A DNA stretch of 64,000 nucleotides. Source: Heterohyrax brucei (taxonomy: Eukaryota; Chordata; Mammalia; Hyracoidea; Procaviidae). The notes under the pieces were generated by a model, which was not told the origin of the DNA, searched no databases, and worked only from the letters and a program-made list of their open reading frames with translations. How positions within the stretch are numbered: the first letter of the stretch is position 1; each line of letters begins with the position of its first letter. The DNA is taken from assembly GCA_028571685.1 (NCBI GenBank), contig CM053142.1, forward strand, positions 125,604,796 through 125,668,795, written 5' to 3'. A program made the translations under genes and the position numbers. This document shows, piece by piece, positions 42,517-53,379 of the stretch.

Positions 42517-42674
42517 AAGAAGCCACTGCTGTTGAGCTGACTCCAAGTCATAGCAACCCTATAGGTCAGAACAGAACTGCCCTGTATAGTTTCCAAGGAG
42601 CACTTGCTAGATTTTAACTACTGGCTTTTGGTTAGCAGAAATAGCACTTAACCACTATGCCACTAAGGTTTCTC
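42517..42674 (-). repeat. AfroSINE copy, antisense
   Basis: Antisense tail 'tgagctgactccaagtcata', body 'agtttccaaggagcacttgc' and head 'cttaaccactatgccactaa'. Confidence 0.88.
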
Positions 42675-44019
42675 TTTTAAAATGTCTAGCAGGACTCTTT
42701 TCACGGTCAATTACCTTGTCTTCGCCACAGGTAACTTCTCCAGCTCATGTCTACATTCCAAACAGCCGATAGTTATTATTTGAAAATCCATTTTAATGTT
42801 ATTCCTTCTCATAGGTCCACAACATAGATGCTTAATCAATACAAAATTTGTTTCAGCTGACTGAAGTTAAGTGTGAAAAGAAACTTCTTTTATAAAAAAA
42901 ATTAGAAATTGACAGATGAAGCTTTTTCAGCTTTTCTACTGACTGGGTGAGGAAAAAGAAAATTTTTTTTCGTGAATCCTATTTTACCAGTCAAAAACAA
43001 AATACTGCACTAACTGCCAAGAGAATCTGCCAATTACTGAAGAGCATATGGAAGTGTTAAATTGTGCTTCAAAACATTTATTAAGTCACAGGTTTCAGTT
43101 GCTTGTTTAATTACCACTCAGCAGTGAGCTAGTCTGCTTTTGTTTTGAGAAGCTGACAAATAGCTGTTTGGATTATACTAATACCTGGCCAAGTATAATT
43201 CAGTGATTGCTACAGTATAATTTTAAGTATATTTGAATATGTATTAAGTCAATTACACACTTGTGTTGAAACAAAAACACTTATGTTCCTCCATGCTGGC
43301 TTTATTTAAATTTTTGGAATTCAGAGAAGAGAGAGACAGAAAAGTACCGACATCAGGGATTATGCTTGGTTAACATTTAGGAAAAACTACTGACCAGGAA
43401 AAAGTCATCAGTAAATCTGAAATCAAATAATTTCAGAATAAACAATAGTAACACTTTGTCCTGTAAGTGGTGAGCAATGCATACCAGCAAAATAGATAAG
43501 GCTTCTTCTTAATCTAAAGAGAATATAAAACTGAGAAATATTTACAGTGAAAATGAAACTTCATTTAATTTTAAGAATTAATGTAGTAGCTCTTTATCCT
43601 TCTCACCACAGAGAGATCCATGAGTGGATAAAACTCTGATATTGTCTTCCACTATCTTGGAAAAGACATCACACACTAGAATTTACAGTAAGTCTTTCTC
43701 ATTTATTAGGAGTGGTATTACAAACTGGAAGACTGTACTAGTTGTATACCTGAATCACTGCCTCTTCCATGTTGGCACTAGAAAAACTAGAAGAACCAAG
43801 CTACCACTTCTGAACATTCTAATCAGGAACATAATAGAGAAATTCTGATTAAAAGGGAGGAAAATATAGAATACAAGTTCAAATTCTTAAAGAATCCAGA
43901 CTTACTGGACCTACTGAGCTTAGACCTACTCTTCAAACCTTGAACTGAAATTATCTCCTGTTGTCAAACTAGGTAACAGTTTAGCACAGAGTAAAGATTG
44001 TTACCCTTAAAGACTGCAA
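42675..44019. other. Unique sequence, possible conserved non-coding element
   Basis: About 1.3 kb with no recognisable repeat. 42900-43240 has the look of constrained non-coding DNA: AT-rich, free of repeats, with a TAATTA homeodomain core at 43108-43113 and other word-like motifs. The frame at 43624-43848 has no known domain. Conservation cannot be seen from one sequence. Confidence 0.35.
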
Positions 44020-44180
44020 TACTTCAATACACATATATTATGTATTACATATTATATATGTGCACTATGTATTATATATCATGTAATACATATACATAAG
44101 CGTATATATATATATATGTAGCTGTTGACCTTTTGGCCTAAAATATATTTATAATCATACAATTATATATATATGTTTAT
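44020..44180 (+). repeat. AT-rich simple repeat cluster
   Basis: TATTACATA-type and (TA)n runs, for example 44103-44116. Confidence 0.85.
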
Positions 44181-44186
44181 AAAGTC

Positions 44187-44358
44187 TGGAATATTCCATC
44201 CTGTTTGGGTTTTGGTGGGAAGAGGTCTTTGAAACAGTTCTACAACCACTCCTGAGAATATACCTCTTTGGAAAACAATAAAAGATTTTGTCTTTCTTTT
44301 GTAATAATTACCTTCCTGCAGATACCATTATTCCACTTAGCCAGTATGGAATATTCCA
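44187..44358. other. Two identical 12-bp palindromes tggaatattcca
   Basis: The perfect palindrome occurs at 44187-44198 and again at 44347-44358, with unrelated sequence between. Its half-site ggaat resembles a TEAD-type core. Function is not shown. Confidence 0.5.
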
Positions 44359-44476
44359 GATTTTTATTGTTGATGTTTCTTGACATTATGATTCAGAAAC
44401 CATTAAGGGGGAACAGTAAGTTGTTTCTTAAAGTAGCAGTATTTGATTACTAGTAGTGGTATATTAAAATCAGAAA

Positions 44477-44625
44477 CCAAACTCTTTGCCATCAAGATGA
44501 TTCTGACACAATAGGACAGAGTAGAATGGCCTCATAGAATTTCCAAAGAGCACTTGATGGATTTGAACTGTTGACGTTTTGATTAACAGACATAGCACTT
44601 AACTAGTAAGCCACCAGTGTTTCCA
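44477..44625 (-). repeat. AfroSINE copy, antisense, diverged
   Basis: 'ctttgccatcaagatgattc' (44483-44502), 'gagtagaatggcctcataga' and head 'cttaactagtaagccaccag'. Confidence 0.82.
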
Positions 44626-45109
44626 GTGGTATACTAGGCCTTGAAAATGACCATGATTCAAACATTGCAGTTAAAAGATTCACAGCTCACAGAGCCACAC
44701 AAACAGAGTAACAACCTGCCATCGTTCTAGGAGAACGGGCCACATGTCTACTGAAGGGACTAGCCTTTCAGGCTTAGAAAATTTGTTTTCAACTGAGAAG
44801 ATACAACAAGAAAGATGGTTCACAGTCCTGTCAGTCCCAAGAATTGTTTGGTTTTCACCCAACATACACGCAGACCTGTATTAAAACTCAAGGGATATTA
44901 CCCAATACAGGGCATCCACTATAAATGACAGTGTAACACATGCATAGAAGTGTATCTATCAGCATGGAAAGATAGCTGAAATATATTGTTGACTGAAACT
45001 ACAAAGTGGAAAGCACACTCTAATCCTATTTTTTTTAATAAATATGTAGGATTCAAAATATCCAAACAGGCTTGAAATACAATGAGTTTTTCTTCCACAT
45101 CCAGCCTGT
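44626..45109. other. Unassigned unique sequence
   Basis: About 480 bases without supported features. Confidence 0.5.
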
Positions 45110-45440
45110 AAAGTTGCATGACCTTGAGGAAGTCAACTGACTACTCTGAACTTGCTTTTTTATCTGAATTATAAGCAAAGAAAGGACGATATAAGAAGAA
45201 TCATTAGCTACAGAATCGATTTGGGCAGGAAGCCTATTAAAACCAATCTTCTATTCCCCTTTTGGTGACTAGTACAGAAATGAGACTAAGAGAGGGTCCA
45301 TAATGTTGTATGACATTTAATTGGATTGAATAGATGAGATTTCTGTAGGTCATCTTATGTTAAATAATCAGGCAAAGCACTTTGCACAGCACCTGACACG
45401 GAAGGTGTCAGTGAACTTTAGCTATGGTTATGATAATTAT
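45110..45440 (+). repeat. MIR SINE, sense
   Basis: 'tgcatgaccttgaggaagtc' (45116-45135), 'actctgaacttgctttttta' and, after a diverged middle, 'actttgcacagcacctgaca' (45379-45398), in MIR order. Confidence 0.65.
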
Positions 45441-45980
45441 CACCAGTATTATTAATCTTATAATTACATGACCCTTAAAAAACTGTAACACTGAAATCAC
45501 TGGGAAATCTCTGAGTGAGTTTAGAAACTATGCTAGGGGTGAGCTGTCTTACATTAGTCCTTAAAGTAAAGGCAGCTTAATTAAAACCTACCAGCCAGAA
45601 GATCCGAGAAGAAAATAATTAAAATGCACCCACTAATGGTCTAATGTCATTCTTCCTGAATTCATGACCTGCATTAAATGACATAGAACCAAAATGTCTT
45701 AATAAGGATTGTCAGCACATGAGTTTTTTTTATGCCACTAATCAGGATAAGCAACTAATTTTGGCACCCAGAAGTAATCCTTCTGGAAAGACTGTAATGA
45801 CTGCCTAACCCCCAGGGAGCCCCTTGACAGCTGGCAGGTCTTCTGTAACTGTGCTCAAGTTTGTGGTACTATTAAAACCTGAAAACAGTTACAGAGAAGG
45901 TCATGTTTTCAGTAACAGCCACTGAAAATTCTTTGGGGAATTCTGGGCTTCCTCTTTTTTCTTTCTCAGTCTAGAGATTT
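45441..45980. other. Unique sequence, possible conserved non-coding element
   Basis: 45600-45900 is free of recognisable repeats and rich in motif-like words: a TAATTA core at 45616-45621, 'ctaatggtctaatgtcat' and 'gacagctggcaggt'. This is suggestive only. Confidence 0.3.
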
Positions 45981-46124
45981 CAGAAATCCTCGTGGCATAG
46001 CAGTTAAGTGCTGGGACTGCTAAACAAAGAGTCAGCATTTGGAATCCACCAGGGCAGTTCTCTTCTGTCCTACAGCAGCGCTGTACAGAGCGGAAATCAA
46101 CTCAACTGCAACAGGTTTGGTTTG
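45981..46124 (+). repeat. AfroSINE copy
   Basis: Head 'cgtggcatagcagttaagtg', then 'ggaatccaccagggcagttc' with the 'ccttggaaacc' part deleted, and tail 'gaaatcaactcaactgcaac'. Confidence 0.85.
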
Positions 46125-46352
46125 TAGGCAGGCAAGGACAGTGTGCAAATGAGATTCAATAGGCTGGGTTTTGCTTCTCCAGTTCAGACTCTGCCCACCT
46201 TCTTGGACAGTTTCTGAGGAGAAAACAAAAAGGGTAGCCAATAAATCCAGACAGCTCAGGTTTGCTTGAGAAACAAAATAGAGTTCATAACTCAGTGAGA
46301 TTTCAGGAAAGTTTTTCTAATAAAGGAAGGTAAGAAGTTGAATGTCTAGATC

Positions 46353-46496
46353 GAAACCCAAACCAAGTCTGTTGCTGCTAAGTTGATTTGGACTCACAGC
46401 GAGGCTATAGGACAGAGTAGAACTGCCCTGATAGATTCAAAATACTGTCTCTTGGGCTAGTAGTCCCAGCTCTTGACCACTAGATCACCAACCAGG
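46353..46496 (-). repeat. AfroSINE copy, antisense
   Basis: 'caaaccaagtctgttgctgc' tail (46358-46377), 'ggacagagtagaactgccct' and a diverged head ending 'gaccactagatcaccaacc'. Confidence 0.82.
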
Positions 46497-46984
46497 AATT
46501 CTAAAAGCTCTAGACAAAAGGAGAAAAAGTCCAGAATACTCCAAATAATTTTCATTAACTATGATCTAAAAAAAAAGAATGCCCTTCTCTGTAGCTGTTC
46601 TCAGGTTTTAATGGCACTATAAACAGAGTCACTGAATTATGTTTCCAAGGAAAAAGAGTTTGTCCTTTTGTGACAGTGCTACACCATCACTCATCTAGAA
46701 ATTCCATAGGAGGAAAGAAATAGCGGTTTTTCAGGATATAGGGGTATTTGAAGAATCAAAATACCATACTCATCACTAAAAATTCCCTCACAGGTTCTCA
46801 TTGATAGAAAAGTTAGGTGCTTTCTTGAAAATCACTTTAAAGCCATATGAATTCTGTAACAGCCCTAATGAACAAAAAGGATACTTGTAGTTTTTATCAG
46901 AAACATCACAATGAGAGTAATAAATAACAAAAAAAAAAAAGGCAAAGGAACACATCAGTCCAGAGAACAGGAAAGAAGAGTTAC
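46497..46984. other. Unassigned unique sequence
   Basis: About 490 bases without supported features. Confidence 0.5.
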
Positions 46985-47085
46985 AATAAAATGATCTCAA
47001 ATGACAATGATGATATTTATTGAATAATTCTTGTATGCAAAGCCTTGTTCTCACATTATTTTAAAACCCACAAAACCTATGAGGT
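46985..47085 (-). repeat. MIR SINE fragment, antisense
   Basis: 'atatttattgaataattctt' then 'ctcacattattttaaaaccc' and 'cctatgaggtaaac', in antisense MIR order. Confidence 0.6.
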
Positions 47086-47099
47086 AAACATTTTTTTGA

Positions 47100-47156
47100 A
47101 TGTTTTTTTCTGAAGGAAATATTTCTGAAGAAATATTTTTCTGAAGGAAATATCAA
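47100..47156 (+). repeat. Local tandem of ctgaaggaaatat-type units
   Basis: Three imperfect units (tctgaaggaaatat, tctgaagaaatat, tctgaaggaaatat). Confidence 0.85.
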
Positions 47157-47189
47157 CTTATACAGGGTAACCATTTTAGATAGCGTGAG

Positions 47190-47519
47190 TGATTCTGCCT
47201 GCTCTGATAAATCTCAAAATCCCTACAGCTTAATGTAATAAAAGTTTATTTGTATCTCACACCACAGTCTATAGCAGTCATACTCAATGAACAATCTTCC
47301 ACATGGTCATGCACTGATTCAGGCTCTTTCCATATTGTAGGATTGCCATACTCTAGAGCCTCAGTCTATGATCTCATCATGTCCACTCATGTTCTGCTGG
47401 CCAGAAATGAGATCCCCTGCCTGTAAAGAAAATGAAACAGAAGGAACCTGTTTCTGCCATCAGATAACTTGTTCATGGTCACAGAATTATCAGGCTGCAG
47501 GGGCGGGACTTGACTAACA
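47190..47519. repeat. Old interspersed repeat, family uncertain
   Basis: 'aataaaagtttatttgtatc' (47237-47256), 'cacatggtcatgcactgatt' and 'gttctgctggccagaaatga' follow the style of an old LTR or MER repeat also seen near 40430-40756. Similarity is weak. Confidence 0.35.
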
Positions 47520-47860
47520 CTAAATAAGTACAAAGATGAGAAAGAACAATGCAGTCTTTTCTCTTGTGGGGTATATAATGTACAAAGACAGGCATTAATC
47601 AAATAGTCACATGTTACACATAAGTAAAATTGCAATTACAAGGAGTACTATAAAAGACAAGGACATGAACTGTGAAAATATATAAAGAAGTTTGGGGAAA
47701 GTGATATTTGAAAGATGAATGGAAGAGAGTTCTAGACAGGGGAAGTGGCATGTGCCAAGGCCCATTAATAGGAGGGAGCCTGGTGAGTATGAGGAAACTA
47801 AACTAAGCTTGTGTGGCTAATGGAGAAGACCAAGAAAGACCGGAGAGAGACTGAGCCTTG
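47520..47860 (-). repeat. L2 LINE fragment, antisense
   Basis: 'gtgatatttgaaagatgaat' (47701-47720), 'ggcatgtgccaaggcccatt' (47747-47766) and 'gtggctaatggagaagacca' follow antisense L2. Confidence 0.6.
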
Positions 47861-47867
47861 CAGCTCG

Positions 47868-48292
47868 TGTTAATTCAATTCAAGATCTACTTGTGTGCAA
47901 CAGAATGAAATGCTCCCCAGTCCTGCGGTATTCTCACAACTGCTGGCTGCCATGTTCAAGCCTGTTTCACTAAGGATCTCCATCATCCTCAGCGGCCCTC
48001 TGCTTTACCGAACATGATGTCCTCCCCCAGTGGTGCCTCCTGCAATGACTGATCCTGATGGCACGTCCAAAACAAGCAAATCAAACAACGTTCTGCTGTG
48101 ATCTATATGGCTTTCACAGGCTAATTTTATTAAGGAGATCGTCGGGCCTTTCCTTCCAGTCTGTCTAGTCTGGAAGTCCTGCTGAAACCTTTCCACTATA
48201 GGCATCCCTGCTAGTAATTGAAATGCCAGTGGCACAGTGTCTAGCATCACTGCAACAGGAAAGCCACCCCAGTTCAAGAACCTGACAGAAGG
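47868..48292 (-). mobile_element. Miniature RTE: 5' UTR joined directly to the 3' end
   Basis: On the minus strand 48292-48080 is RTE 5' UTR; its reverse matches the plus-strand 5' UTR at 41967-42302. 48075-47868 is the RTE 3' end. The joint lies near 48070-48085. All coding sequence (endonuclease and reverse transcriptase) is missing, leaving about 425 bases. If it was mobilised it must have used enzymes from full RTE elements; a single copy is seen here. Confidence 0.75.
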
Positions 48293-48549
48293 GTAGTAGC
48301 ATGTTCATCAGTCCCATCTTTATCTTGAGAATAAAGTGGCCAAGTTAAGAATATTTCATTGGCAACGGAATTCATTGTCCTTGTCAGTTGAAAAAATCAA
48401 TCTGTCTGCATTGTAAACAATGAATTGATGATGCTGCTGAGTGAAAGCAAAGAACGGTTAGGAGGCGATTTTAGCTGATCAAAATTCAATGGCAGCTTGG
48501 ACGAGTGGTAGCGAGAAAACGACGAGAGGAAGAGACATAAAAAGTGCTT
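48293..48549. other. Unassigned sequence
   Basis: Nothing recognised. It has more CG dinucleotides than the surroundings (for example 48460-48530), which is unusual for old neutral DNA. Confidence 0.4.
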
Positions 48550-49062
48550 AGACTCAGCCGCCACCAAAGTCTGCCCTGGCAGGGAATACAGTGTAAAGTC
48601 TCCGACGAAGCATGAGAAAAAGGGGAGTGCAGATCCAGAGCTCACAAAGACCAGACTCGATGGTCCGACAACCTGAAGGGACCCCTGAGAAGACGTCCCC
48701 TGGACTTGCTGCTAGCCCAGAGCTGAAATCAGCACTGAAGCCAGCTCTTCAGGCAGAGCTGGGACTGGTCTGCGGGACGTAGAGTGATGCGGGTGGTGGG
48801 TGTACTTTATGTTTTAACATAGATATGAGGCTGTCCAACTAGTTCCTCTCTAGAAGAGAGACAAGAGGGTGGAGAAGAGGGGACAAAGATTGGTTGAGTG
48901 GACACTGGAAATACAGGGTGGAAAGGAGACGTGTGCTGTTACAGGGTGAAGAAGAAAATAGAGTTGCATGGAGGTGGGTGCTGGGGCATTTATTCAGCAA
49001 ATTGATTCGGATTATAAACTTTCACTTAATCACAATAAAATTTTTTTAAATATTTAGAAAAA
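48550..49062 (+). mobile_element. L1 LINE 3' UTR, sense
   Basis: 'gccaccaaagtctgccctgg' (48561-48580), 'cttgctgctagcccagagct' (48704-48723) and the end 'actttcacttaatcacaata' with an A-rich tail near 49035-49062. It is close to the 3' UTR at 56800-57240. It is 5' truncated within the 3' UTR. Confidence 0.8.
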
Positions 49063-51039
49063 AAATTTACAGATCTTGGTGACCAGTTAGATATGGATTC
49101 CACATAGAAGATGACAGAGATTTATGTAGACTTTATCAACAAGCTCCCAAAACATTATAAATTAGTTTCACTTGGAGAATCTATTAAACAAGGAATAGAA
49201 GTATTTATGGGTCATTTTATAATCTGAACCCATCATAATTCTTAAAAATTGAAAAAATAAAGATATTAAATAAACTCTATTCCATGCAACAGCCTCGCTC
49301 CTTTTAAACATCAAGTTAGACTCTTCCTTAGTCACCTTCCTCTTTTTTATGAGAATTTAACTTTTATGGTTTATTCATTTCCTTGAATCATAGCAAGTTC
49401 AAGAGCGATCCAAACACATTTACTGAGTCTACTTAAGAAAAGAAACAGCATTTTTCGGTTGCAGCTAAATGTTCCAGCCAGTTAAAATGGGACAGTTTTG
49501 TAAATGGAAAATTGGATGGGTGGAAATTTTCTCTAATTTTGTTGTGATTAAAATTAAATGTATTGTATGACATGTCTTTCTAAATAAACACAATACACTG
49601 AAGGACAGTGTTTTGGTCTTGTCTTGACAATGGTCCTACATGACTCATTCAGGTCATGGCCACACGATTCAGCAGTGATCCAGATTTTATTGCACTTTTA
49701 TATTAACACCTGCACTGTCTGATGACTTTTGTTACTTTTTAATTATTATTTTCCCCTTTTATAAAAGTATTTAGTATGTGCCTATGGAAGAAGTTCAGCA
49801 ACCATGAGAGAAATGCAAAGAAGAAATCACACTATTGTGATCCATTTTTAATTTTTACTCTGATAAGGAATGTTGGGAGGAATATCTGGAAAACTAAATT
49901 TGTGGGTTCTTTCTTGATTAATTCGTGAATTTCTAGTAACAGAATTATTCCACTGGGATCTTTTTATATATTGTCCAATTACCAGTAGCAGCATAAAAGA
50001 ATAGCCCATCCTTGAAACCATTAATCTAATCTTTACTTAGTCTCTGCCAGTTAGGAATATAAACAGTAGTGTAGTCTATTGTTGTTTACGTTTCATTTTT
50101 GTTCAATTCTAAGGACGTTTAATGATTTTATCCTTAAAATTGTATCTTTGTTGTGTTATCACTAGTCTGAGGATTTTAAATGGGGGTCATATGACTAGTT
50201 CAGGTCTCTGTTTGCTATTATAGGACCATGGTCTTTTAAACTGCTCCCAGAAAAGAGCATGAGAAGGAGAACAACCTGCCAACTATCACTTGGCACCTAC
50301 CAGTTTACTCATTTGCTCGACCTGACTTTCTTCAGAGACATCTACAGTCCAGGTCTCTGCTCCTTAAGAAACCATCTGGATGGTCTTTCACAGGAACTCT
50401 GGTATCCTCAAAAGAGTTTCCTCCCACTAAGAAACAGCTCTAATGCTGGACTCCACTCACCATCCAGAGACGTTTCTTCATAAATGATTATTGTCTCTCC
50501 CACTGGGAACAGCTGTGTCTATTGGTATGAACAACAGGAAACTTTGATATCCCTACTGCTTGTGCTTGATACCATCACCTCTGGGGTGCAGCTGATATAC
50601 CAAAGTCAGAGATGCCAAACTTCAAGATGCACCACAGCTAAAGAATGAAAGACAAAAACAATGATACTGAGCCCTTTTAGAAAAGTGACTCAGTCATTAC
50701 CTACTGTGTTTGACTCCCTTCCAGATGCGTACATTATGTTAGGAATCAGATGAGAGCCAATAGGAGAAGAACAGGGACCTACCTAAGCAGCAAGCCTTGT
50801 GGTATCACTGTACAGAATCATGCTCTACATCATGACTTAAGATTTTGTTTTTATTCAAGAAACTTGCTTGTTCTCTGCCCTCAAGATGAGCTGTCCTCAG
50901 TTCTTCATTTCCCAAGATTCTTTATCTCTCACATGAACAGATAGTTCTGGATTCACCTCATCATCCCACCAGGTATTTCTGAAACCCAGTGGATACAGTT
51001 TAGATGAAATTGGACACTCCTGTCATCATTTCATGTATT
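49063..51039. other. Unassigned sequence, no gene seen
   Basis: About 2 kb. 49063-50200 is unique AT-rich DNA. 50200-50960 is more C/T-rich and could be an old LTR or retroviral relic; the 74-codon frame at 50259-50483 has no domain I recognise. A TAATTAT core lies at 49740-49746. Confidence 0.4.
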
Positions 51040-51415
51040 TATGTATTTCATTAGTTCATATATTTATAAATGCATTGGTCTTTTGGATTTGTAATTCTAT
51101 AAATGAGGTGTTAATGATTTTGTATTCATTTGTAAGAGCTAGAACTTTTTCTATATTGTATACCGTAAGTCCAATCATTTGCTTTTTGGTTTTTTTAATG
51201 AATTCTTTGACATAGATTTTTTTTAATCTGGACAAATCTATCATTTTCTTTTTTTAATTTTTCTTAATTTTATGCTAAAAAAGACTTCTTTATCTGGACA
51301 TTGGTCTAAATTGGCATGTATCTTATATTAATTTTTATGGCTTCTTTTTTATTTAGCTATTTAACATATCTGGACTATATCTGACATGTTGTATGAAGTA
51401 TAACTGTAACTTGAT
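51040..51415 (-). mobile_element. Old L1 (L1M-type) ORF2 fragment, antisense
   Basis: T-rich with 'gaattctttgacatagattt' and 'tctggacattggtctaaatt', in the antisense order of old L1 ORF2. Confidence 0.5.
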
Positions 51416-51796
51416 TTCAAAAAATAATAATATACGCAGGGCCAAGACAGTGAACTAGTCACATATCTCCTCAGTTGCCTCTGAGAACTAAGGCCTAGAA
51501 AAATAACTGAATGGAACAGTGTAGACATTCTGGGAGCCCCAAGATCAGGTGTAGGGTTAGGAGATTGGCTGGGTGACAGGAAGGGGAGAATTACCTTTCA
51601 CAAAGGTAAGACTCCAGTACAGTGAGTCTTACTTCTGCTGGTGCAATAGGTGAGACGCTTACAGGTATGGACACCTGCTTCATTTAACAGGGAGACTGGG
51701 ACTGGGACTGCCAAGCCTGAGAGCCTGGGAGGGGCTGGCTACTATTCTGAGCTGCAGTACCTAAGTACACAGTGTTTTCCACAGCAGGGAAGCTAT

Positions 51797-53365
51797 GCTT
51801 GCAACAGTCACATCTAGAGAACTCAGCATTGGCTGGCAACTAAGGGTGCCAGTGCCCCTCCCCCCTTCTGTAAGCTGTATCATACACACTGCTGACTCAG
51901 CACAGGAAAGGCAGCTCAGATAGGACGTCATCTTGGTTAGCTGAGAGGTGGAGTCAGCCATACCTGAGGGTGCAGCTGTGGCTAACTCCCACACTGAGCA
52001 ACAGTGCCTGTCTGGACAGTACTTCTAGTAGAAAAGTTCTTTTTAAGACAATTGTACCTAGAGAACATACTGGCAGCTGGAAATCAAGTGTGGTGGTTTC
52101 CTAACCCCTGTCTTCTTTGGGCCATGCCACAGTGTCTGCTGACAGCCCCCAAGAGACTCCATAAGTAAGGTGCCATCTTTGTCAGCTGGGAGGTGGGGCC
52201 TGCCACCCTCAGGACCTGGCTGCTATTGGCTGCTCCTAGAAAATGTCTCTCAGCAGAAAAGCAATTTTTAAGATAAGCTCATCTCGACAACACAGCAGTG
52301 AATAGCAGCTGAGTGTGGCAGTGCCTTTTCAACCTCCCTTCATGGGGCCATGCTGTACTATCTGCTGACGGGCTTTGAGAGACTGCACAGTAGAATGCTG
52401 TCTTTATCAGTCAGGAGGCCAGGCCTGCCACCGCTAAAGAACCAGCTGTGGCCAGCCAACAAGCCAATCAGCAACAGGGCTTGATAGTGTCTCTAGTACC
52501 AGAGAAGCTGTACATAAGTCAGCTGTACTTAGAGAACACATGGCAGCAGGTGGCCAAGTCTAGCAGTGCCCTTACTCACTCCCTTCCTAGAGCTACACCA
52601 CAGCTGCCATTGGTGTAACACTAGAGAAGCCAAACAGCTTTTTGATGGTGCAACAACAGTCAATATCTAATCATTCAAAGAAGCAGACCACCATGGTTCC
52701 AGAAAACTCCCAAAATAATCAAAAAACTTCCTAGATGAAACAGACTTTCTGAAATTATCAACATAGAATACAAACAAATTATGTACAGAGCCCTTCTAAA
52801 TTTCAGCCATTTACTCTGAAATCCAGGAGATCAATAATAAAATTAGAGTTAGAAAATTCAATGCAAAGGCAAAAGAGCAGGATTGAGGATATGCGGTGCA
52901 GAATTGGCAAGACTGAAGATAAAGCAACTGACACTAGCATTTACAAGGAGAAATCAGACAAAAGATACAAGAAAAATGAAGACGCATTAAGAAGCACATG
53001 CAACTCTACTAAGAGAAATAATCTATGAATAACCAGAATTCCTGAACAGGGAAGGACAGCAGAAAATACAGTGCCAGTATGTTCTGTAGGGTACAATTGT
53101 CTTAAAAACAGCTTTTCTGCTAGGAGAAGTACTGTCCAGAAAGGCACTGTTGCTCAGCGTGGGAGTTAACCCCAACTGCACCCTCAGGTGTGGCAGACTC
53201 TGCCTCTCAGCTAACGAAGCTGGCATCCTATCTGAGCTGCCTTTCCTGTGCTGAGTCAACAGTATGTACAGTGCAGCTCACAGAAGGGGGGGAGGGGCAC
53301 TGGCATCCTTAGTCGCCAGCCAATGCTGAGTTCTCTAGATGTGACTGTCCCAAGCAGAGTTAAAT
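51797..53365. repeat. Inverted repeat of L1 5' UTR, arms about 280-300 bp
   Basis: Left arm 51797-52079, right arm 53063-53365, separated by about 980 bases. The right arm read on the minus strand gives the same sequence as the left with roughly one difference in ten, for instance 'ctcagcacaggaaaggcagc' in both. Confidence 0.9.
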
Positions 53366-53379
53366 GCACTGGATTTCCA

